This document shows positions 59,611 through 64,000 of a stretch of 64,000 nucleotides of DNA, piece by piece. The notes beneath the pieces were generated by a model, which was not told the origin of the DNA, searched no databases, and worked only from the letters and a program-made list of their open reading frames with translations. A program made the translations under genes and the position numbers. The DNA comes from an uncultured Bryobacteraceae bacterium (GTDB lineage: Bacteria; Acidobacteriota; Terriglobia; Bryobacterales; Bryobacteraceae), in NCBI GenBank assembly GCA_937924525.1, contig CALDSU010000007.1, forward strand, positions 1-64,000, written 5' to 3'. How positions within the stretch are numbered: position 1 is the first letter of the stretch; every line of letters starts with the position of its first letter.

Positions 59611-61731
59611 TCACCGGCGCTCTACGCGCGGGGGGAGCGCGAACGCCACGTAGACGCCGCCCGAGGGCGCGCCGCTCTTGCCTCCGCCGCACGCGATCAC
59701 TACATACTGCCGGCCCTCGATCGCGTAAGTGGCCGGTGTAGCGTTCCCCGCGAAAGGCAGCGTGGTTTCCCACAACAGTTCGCCGGTGAGTTTGTCGAAG
59801 GCGCGGAACTTCCGGTCGTGGTTGGTCGCGCCGATGAACAACAACCCGCCTTTGGTCACCAGCGGCCCGCCGTAGTTTTCCGTGCCGGTGTTCTTGAGCC
59901 CTTTCTCCGCCAGTTCGGGGAATTCGCCCAGCGGGATCCGCCAGGCGAATTCGCCTTTGCTCAGGTCGATGGCGGTGAGCGTCCCCCAAGGCGGTTTTAC
60001 CGCCGGGTAACCGTCGGGGTCGAGAAACTTCACGTACCCGTCCAGGCGGTACTTGAGGAAGGCGGGATCGCCGGGGAGCATTTCCACGGTCTCGTCGCGC
60101 CCGGTCAGCAGGTAGCCGGCGATCGCGTTGATGGCGGACCCGGGCAGGTTGGCGAACGCCGGCATGCGCCCCGCGCCTTCGCGCGTAATCTGCCGGAGTT
60201 CGTTGGCCGAGAGCCGCGCGCCGATGTTCACCAAGGACGGGAACTCCGGCGGCGTGCCGCTGCGGTCGTCCTTGTGGCAGGAGGCGCAGTGCTGGCGATA
60301 GAGCGCCGACCCGCTCATGCGTTTCTCAGGGACAGGGCGGGGCACCAGGCGCATGATCCACGCCATCTCGTTGGCGTTGACGTAATAGAGCCCGGTCTCG
60401 GGGTCGAAAGCCTGCCCGCCCCATTCCGCGCCTCCGTCGAAACCGGGAAACACGATGGTCCCCTCCAGGCTGGGCGGCATCCACTGGCCCGCGCTGCGCA
60501 GCTTGCGGAACTGCTCCAGCACCGCCCGGCGGGCTTCCGGGGTGCGGTAGGTAAGCTGATCTTCCGTGAGCACCTGACGCGAAAACGGCGGCGGGCGCAC
60601 CGGCAGCCGTTGCGTCGGCGCGGTCCACTCGCCGTCAATGTCGGAGGAAGGCGCGGCGCGCTCTTCCAGCGGAAAGAGCGGCTTGCCGGTCTCGCGCTCG
60701 AAAACGAACACGTGCCCGGACTTGGTGGCCTGGGCCACGGCGTCCACCGGCCGGCCGCCGAGGCGCAGCGTCAACAGCGACGGCGGCGTGGGAAAATCCC
60801 GATCCCACAGATCATGCCGGACCGCCTGGAAATGCCACACCCGCTCGCCGGTCGCGGCCCGCAACGCCAGCAGCGTATTGGCGAACAGATTGTCGCCCGC
60901 CCGGTTGGCCCCATAGAAATCCGACGACGCCGAACCGGTGGGAACAAAGACCAGCCCCCGCTTTTCATCCAGCGCCATGCCCGCCCAATTGTTCGCTCCG
61001 CCCGCGTACTTCCAGGCGTCCGGGGGCCACGTTTCGTAGCCGAACTCACCCGGGCGCGGGATCGTGTGGAATGTCCAGCGCACCTGCCCGGTGCGCACAT
61101 CAAACGCCCGGATGTCCCCGGGGGCGGAGGGCAAGTCCTCAGACACCAGCGTGGGCAGGATCAGCAGGTCGCGATAGACCACCCCCGGCGTGGTCGAGAT
61201 CACGTTCAGCGTGTGCGGGTCCCGGCCGAGGCCTTCGCGCAGATCCACCTTGCCGCCTGTGCCGAATGAGGGGATCGGGCGCCCTGTCCGGGCGTCCAGC
61301 GCATACAGGTACGACCGCGCGGAAAATAGGATGCGCGCTTCCCGCCCGTCCTCCGCCGCCCAATACGTGACGCCGCGGTTCCGCCCTCGGCCCCCCTTGG
61401 CCTGCCCGGCAAACGGATCGAACGACCAGATCAGCTTTCCGCTAGCGGCGTCCAGGCCGATAGCCCGCAATTTTGGTGTGGTGGCGTACAGCACCCCATC
61501 TACCACAATCGGGTTGCACTGCATTTCCGAGCCCGGAAGCGCATCGCCCGTATCGAACGTCCACGCGGTTTGCATCTGCCGCACGTTGGAACGATTGATC
61601 TGATCGAGCGCCGAGTAGCGGATGGAGTCCGGACCGCCTCCGTAGTGGCGCCACTCCCGGTAGCGGACTTCTCCAAGGCCAGCATTCCGGCAGAGGAGCC
61701 CCAACACGCAAGCCAATAAGCGGAAAGACAT
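59611..61731 (-). CDS. PQQ-dependent dehydrogenase with an inserted cytochrome c domain, periplasmic
   Basis: 706 residues from ATG 61731 (GTG 61752 is also possible; GGAGG lies two bases before it). Signal-like [11 protein letters not shown], then W-motif propeller repeats ([49 protein letters not shown]). Haem-binding CASCH at about 482-486, with Met ligand probably in GRMPAF, lies inside the propeller before its last blades ([38 protein letters not shown]). Such quinohaemoprotein-type enzymes oxidise alcohols or sugars and pass electrons to the respiratory chain. Substrate unknown. Confidence 0.85.
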   Translation of the reverse strand: MSFRLLACVLGLLCRNAGLGEVRYREWRHYGGGPDSIRYSALDQINRSNVRQMQTAWTFDTGDALPGSEMQCNPIVVDGVLYATTPKLRAIGLDAASGKLIWSFDPFAGQAKGGRGRNRGVTYWAAEDGREARILFSARSYLYALDARTGRPIPSFGTGGKVDLREGLGRDPHTLNVISTTPGVVYRDLLILPTLVSEDLPSAPGDIRAFDVRTGQVRWTFHTIPRPGEFGYETWPPDAWKYAGGANNWAGMALDEKRGLVFVPTGSASSDFYGANRAGDNLFANTLLALRAATGERVWHFQAVRHDLWDRDFPTPPSLLTLRLGGRPVDAVAQATKSGHVFVFERETGKPLFPLEERAAPSSDIDGEWTAPTQRLPVRPPPFSRQVLTEDQLTYRTPEARRAVLEQFRKLRSAGQWMPPSLEGTIVFPGFDGGAEWGGQAFDPETGLYYVNANEMAWIMRLVPRPVPEKRMSGSALYRQHCASCHKDDRSGTPPEFPSLVNIGARLSANELRQITREGAGRMPAFANLPGSAINAIAGYLLTGRDETVEMLPGDPAFLKYRLDGYVKFLDPDGYPAVKPPWGTLTAIDLSKGEFAWRIPLGEFPELAEKGLKNTGTENYGGPLVTKGGLLFIGATNHDRKFRAFDKLTGELLWETTLPFAGNATPATYAIEGRQYVVIACGGGKSGAPSGGVYVAFALPPRVERR

Positions 61732-61807
61732 CTGGAGGCGAAGGTAGCACACGCCTCCGTCGGGCGGCGCGCGGAGGCCTCACGAAACGGCGGAAAGGCG
61801 AAAGAAG

Positions 61808-61836
61808 TTGACCAGTCGTGATCAGCTTGTTACGAT
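61808..61836 (+). promoter_or_regulatory. sigma-70-type promoter of initiator tRNA-Met
   Basis: TTGACC (61808-61813), 17-base spacer, TACGAT (61831-61836). Transcription would start about five bases later, at the mature tRNA 5' end. It is the best consensus-like promoter in the window. Confidence 0.8.
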
Positions 61837-61841
61837 ACAAA

Positions 61842-61918
<77 letters not shown>

Positions 61919-62248
61919 ACCTCATCCCACCAGTTTCGCCTGATCGATCACTTCCTGGGATGTTCAAAGCAACCAGGCGCGCGTTTGTTGCCAGGCCTTA
62001 TGCGGCAGAACAGGCCCGTTGAGAGCGTAGCCCGGTCGGACAATTTCGCACGCGTGAGTATCGATTGACAGAGGCAGACAGCGGGCCAGGGTGCGAAGCG
62101 GAAGCCCTGGTGGGCCGGAAGGACCGGGACCCATGGATCTCCGAGATCGCACAACCTGCGATGCCTTCGCCGCGGTGCATCGGCACGTGAGCGGGAACGG
62201 GCCAGCAGGACCCTGCCGGGTTCCCCGCGCGGTTGCTACCTTAGCGTC
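61919..62248. other. 330-base intergenic region without a supported gene
   Basis: Lies between the initiator tRNA and the GH172-like gene. Open frames on both strands are short or are extensions of shadows and have no motif. It should hold the promoter of the downstream gene; no T-run hairpin or obvious dyad was seen. Confidence 0.5.
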
Positions 62249-63445
62249 ATGTCTCAGCTCTTTCGACGCACCTTCTTGGGGGCCGGCGTGACCGCGTCCC
62301 TGGCCGGCGGCGCCGCGGCGGCGGCTTCCCCGGCCGCGCACCCGGTGGACGTGCCGGGCGGACTCAGCCATCTCTTCTACAAGCGCAAAGCGCGCCGGCG
62401 GCGCGCCTCGTCCACCGATCCGACCGGCGGCAACACCGACGGTTTTCCCCTGGCAGCGGGCGCCAGCCACGACCTGGCGCGCATCGAGGGCGCCGGCTGC
62501 GTCCGGCACATCTTTCTTACGCTGCACAGCCTGGAGGAGCAGTACCTGCGCAAGTGCGTGCTGCGGGCCTGGTGGGACGGGGAACCGCACCCGTCCATCG
62601 AAGCGCCGATCGCGGATTTCTTCGGCGTCGGCCACGGCGCCATCGCCAACTACTGGTCCCTGCCGATGAACACGAACACCGGCGGCGACTCGATCGAACG
62701 GCACCGCATGGGCATGAACTGCTTCTTCCCGATGCCGTTCGCCAAAGGCGCGCGGTTCCAGGTGGAGAACCAGGGCGAAAGGCCGCTGCGGGGCTTGTAT
62801 TGGTACATCGACTACGAGGAGTATCCCAACCTGCCCGATCACGCCTTGCGGTTCCACGCGTGCTGGAAGCGCGAGAATCCTTTCCGCGCGGCCTACGACA
62901 TCGCCAGTCCCCCGCCGGGTCCCATCGTCAACCAGGACGGCAAGAACAACTACGTCATTCTGGAGGCGCGCGGCGAAGGGCACTACGTCGGTTGCAACCT
63001 GTCGGTGGACAATCTGAACCCACACCGCGGTTTCAGTTGGTTCGGCGAGGGCGATGACATGATCTTCATCGACGGAGAGGAGAAACCATCGCTGACGGGC
63101 ACCGGCACGGAAGATTATTTCTGCTACGCGTGGGGTTACCCGGGCGGATTGAGTTCGACGCCCTACCATGGCGTTACCGTGGTGGGGACGCTGGAGGGCA
63201 AAGCGATCTACTCCGGCAAGTGGACCATGTTCCGCTTCCATGTGGAAGATCCGATCCAGTTTGAGAAATCGATCAAAGTCACCATCGAGATCGGGCACGC
63301 CAACGCGCATGCCAACGATATCGCCTCCACCGCGTACTGGTATCAGGGGGAGCCGCACGCGCCGTTTCCACCCTTCCCGGACGTGAAGGCGCGGCTGCCG
63401 GTGCCCGAGTGGGACAGCTTGCGCAGCTTTTGGAAGACCCTGTAA
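62249..63445 (+). CDS. DUF2961 (GH172-family) secreted glycoside-hydrolase-like protein
   Basis: 398 residues. Tat-type signal FRRTFLGAGVTASLAGGAAAA. The DUF2961 core is present: FPLAAGASHDLARIEGAG, LRAWWDGEPHPSIEAPIADFF, FPMPFAKGARFQVENQG and the active-site region GTGTEDYFCYAWGYPG, in which the Glu is a catalytic residue in characterised GH172 enzymes. Members split fructose or arabinose linkages, some making difructose anhydrides. Full length relative to known members. Stands alone, followed by a 20-bp inverted repeat and valS. Confidence 0.85.
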   Translation: MSQLFRRTFLGAGVTASLAGGAAAAASPAAHPVDVPGGLSHLFYKRKARRRRASSTDPTGGNTDGFPLAAGASHDLARIEGAGCVRHIFLTLHSLEEQYLRKCVLRAWWDGEPHPSIEAPIADFFGVGHGAIANYWSLPMNTNTGGDSIERHRMGMNCFFPMPFAKGARFQVENQGERPLRGLYWYIDYEEYPNLPDHALRFHACWKRENPFRAAYDIASPPPGPIVNQDGKNNYVILEARGEGHYVGCNLSVDNLNPHRGFSWFGEGDDMIFIDGEEKPSLTGTGTEDYFCYAWGYPGGLSSTPYHGVTVVGTLEGKAIYSGKWTMFRFHVEDPIQFEKSIKVTIEIGHANAHANDIASTAYWYQGEPHAPFPPFPDVKARLPVPEWDSLRSFWKTL

Positions 63446-63451
63446 GAGAGA

Positions 63452-63537
63452 AAAACCGGGGACAGACACCTGATTTCGATCCGCGAGCAGTGCAGCATCC
63501 GCGATGGGTGGCGAAAGAGGTGTCTGTCCCCGGTTTT
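63452..63537. repeat. 20-bp perfect inverted repeat with 46-base loop (GGGGACAGACACC type)
   Basis: Arm 1 (63452-63471) begins AAAACCGGGGACAG; arm 2 (63518-63537) is its exact complement. The loop contains an 8-base direct repeat ATCCGCGA (63479-63486 and 63497-63504). The GGGGACAGACACC core resembles REP-type repeats I have seen scattered in unrelated genomes, often linked to REP-associated transposases; the second claim is from memory and unverified. It can also fold as a large hairpin between the GH172-like gene and valS. Confidence 0.75.
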
Positions 63538-63658
63538 ACACGGCCCGCGCGGGCTCGTTCGGCTCAGGGTCGATCGTTCCGTGACTCCGCGCGCTCCAGG
63601 GCCGGCTCTGGCTGGTGCGGCTCCCCCCGCGACGCGCCTGCTATCATGAAAATTCCCC

Positions 63659-64000
63659 ATGCAGCTTGAGAAAGTGTATGAACCCCAGCGGTTTGAGCCG
63701 CGCTGGGCCCAATGGTGGATTGACCAGAGAATCTTCGAAGCGCGGGCCAAGAGCCCGGGGCCCGTCTTTTCGCTAGTGATTCCGCCGCCCAACGTCACGG
63801 GCTCTTTACACATGGGGCACATGCTGGACCACACGGAAATCGACGTGGTGGTGCGCTGGCACCGGATGCGCGGGTATAACGCGCTTTGGGTTCCTGGCAC
63901 GGATCATGCGGGCATCGCCACCCAGATGGTGGTGGAGCGGCAACTGGCCGCGGAGAATCTGACCCGCCACGATCTCGGGCGCGAGAAGTTCGAAGAGCGG
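63659..64000 (+). CDS. valS: valyl-tRNA synthetase, N-terminal part (cut by window end)
   Basis: 114 codons visible from ATG 63659. Begins [18 protein letters not shown], then the class I HIGH motif as [15 protein letters not shown], and [18 protein letters not shown]. These are the opening hallmarks of ValS, and the Thr-Asp-His-Ala-Gly-Ile-Ala motif separates it from IleS and LeuS. It charges tRNA-Val in the cytoplasm. No T-box-like leader was recognised upstream; the 20-bp inverted repeat lies about 120 bases before it. Confidence 0.95.
   Translation, partial: MQLEKVYEPQRFEPRWAQWWIDQRIFEARAKSPGPVFSLVIPPPNVTGSLHMGHMLDHTEIDVVVRWHRMRGYNALWVPGTDHAGIATQMVVERQLAAENLTRHDLGREKFEER

Noticed and set aside
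61964-63469. 501-codon minus frame
   Set aside because: Antisense to the GH172-like protein; no motif, and it ends inside the intergenic region.

Overview
The window is a high-GC, gene-dense bacterial chromosome segment, most likely from an Acidobacteriota member of the Bryobacterales / Candidatus Solibacter type. Evidence: two very large Oar-type TonB-dependent receptors with an N-terminal carboxypeptidase-regulatory-like domain, a secreted protein with the 'CRIADTR...NGYFAP' C-terminal module, a divergently placed transcription-factor-like membrane protein of a family I associate with Solibacter, many Tat-type secreted oxidoreductases and hydrolases (sulfatase, GH172/DUF2961, sialate esterase, PQQ proteins), and a tmRNA tag ending AYAA. 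This placement is inference from gene content; no phylogeny was run. There is no sign of phage, insertion sequences or CRISPR; the only repeat-like element is a 20-bp inverted repeat near 63.5 kb.

Layout. 0-7 kb: end of an SLH-domain protein and its terminator, a repeat-rich secreted protein with a one-base frameshift, a Cys-rich zinc-ribbon protein, an orphan TadZ/CpaE-like ATPase, and a two-gene unit joining a membrane-free MgtE-N/CBS sensor to an Nramp-related transporter whose metal-site residues are of the magnesium-transporting (NRMT) type. 7-10.4 kb: tmRNA, tadA, and a TetR gene divergent from an F420-reductase-like gene across a clear palindromic operator, then an SDR. 10.7-14.2 kb: a four-gene NrtA/SsuA-type ABC importer with two different permeases. 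14.2-22.5 kb: a DUF58 protein overlapping a TonB receptor in another frame, a lipoprotein-like protein, an FtsB-like protein, and a tightly coupled cutA / HAD phosphatase / degenerate sensor kinase / secreted protein operon. 22.5-25.1 kb: a complete Cpx-like envelope-stress module (Spy/CpxP homologue divergent from CpxR/CpxA-like genes) with an exact GTAAA-N5-GTAAA box between them. 25-30 kb: fabH, a SprT-like peptidase, a coupled PduS-PduT pair (bacterial microcompartment redox genes without the rest of a shell locus) and ctaA. 30-40 kb: two Oar-like receptors, a divergent putative regulator and a sialate O-acetylesterase. 40-46 kb: an RsuA/RluB pseudouridine synthase and a polysaccharide export/synthesis set (Wzt-like ATPase with a glycan-binding tail, methyltransferase with a long coiled coil, GT2-GT4 fusion). 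45.7-48.7 kb: trpA-aroQ-aroF-tyrA aromatic amino acid operon. 48.8-64 kb: sulfatase, FAD oxidoreductase, a tryptophanase-like lyase, envelope proteins, an aminotransferase, two PQQ-fold proteins, initiator tRNA-Met with a near-consensus promoter, a GH172-family protein and the start of valS.

The most notable ideas are the split NRMT/MgtE magnesium unit (4.4-7.0 kb), the conserved CpxR box (23.0 kb), the satellite PduST pair (27.0-28.9 kb), the doubly inactive sensor kinase/receiver protein (19.6-22.0 kb), and the methyltransferase-coiled-coil plus Wzt pair that resembles a glycan-capping and length-control module (40.7-43.3 kb).
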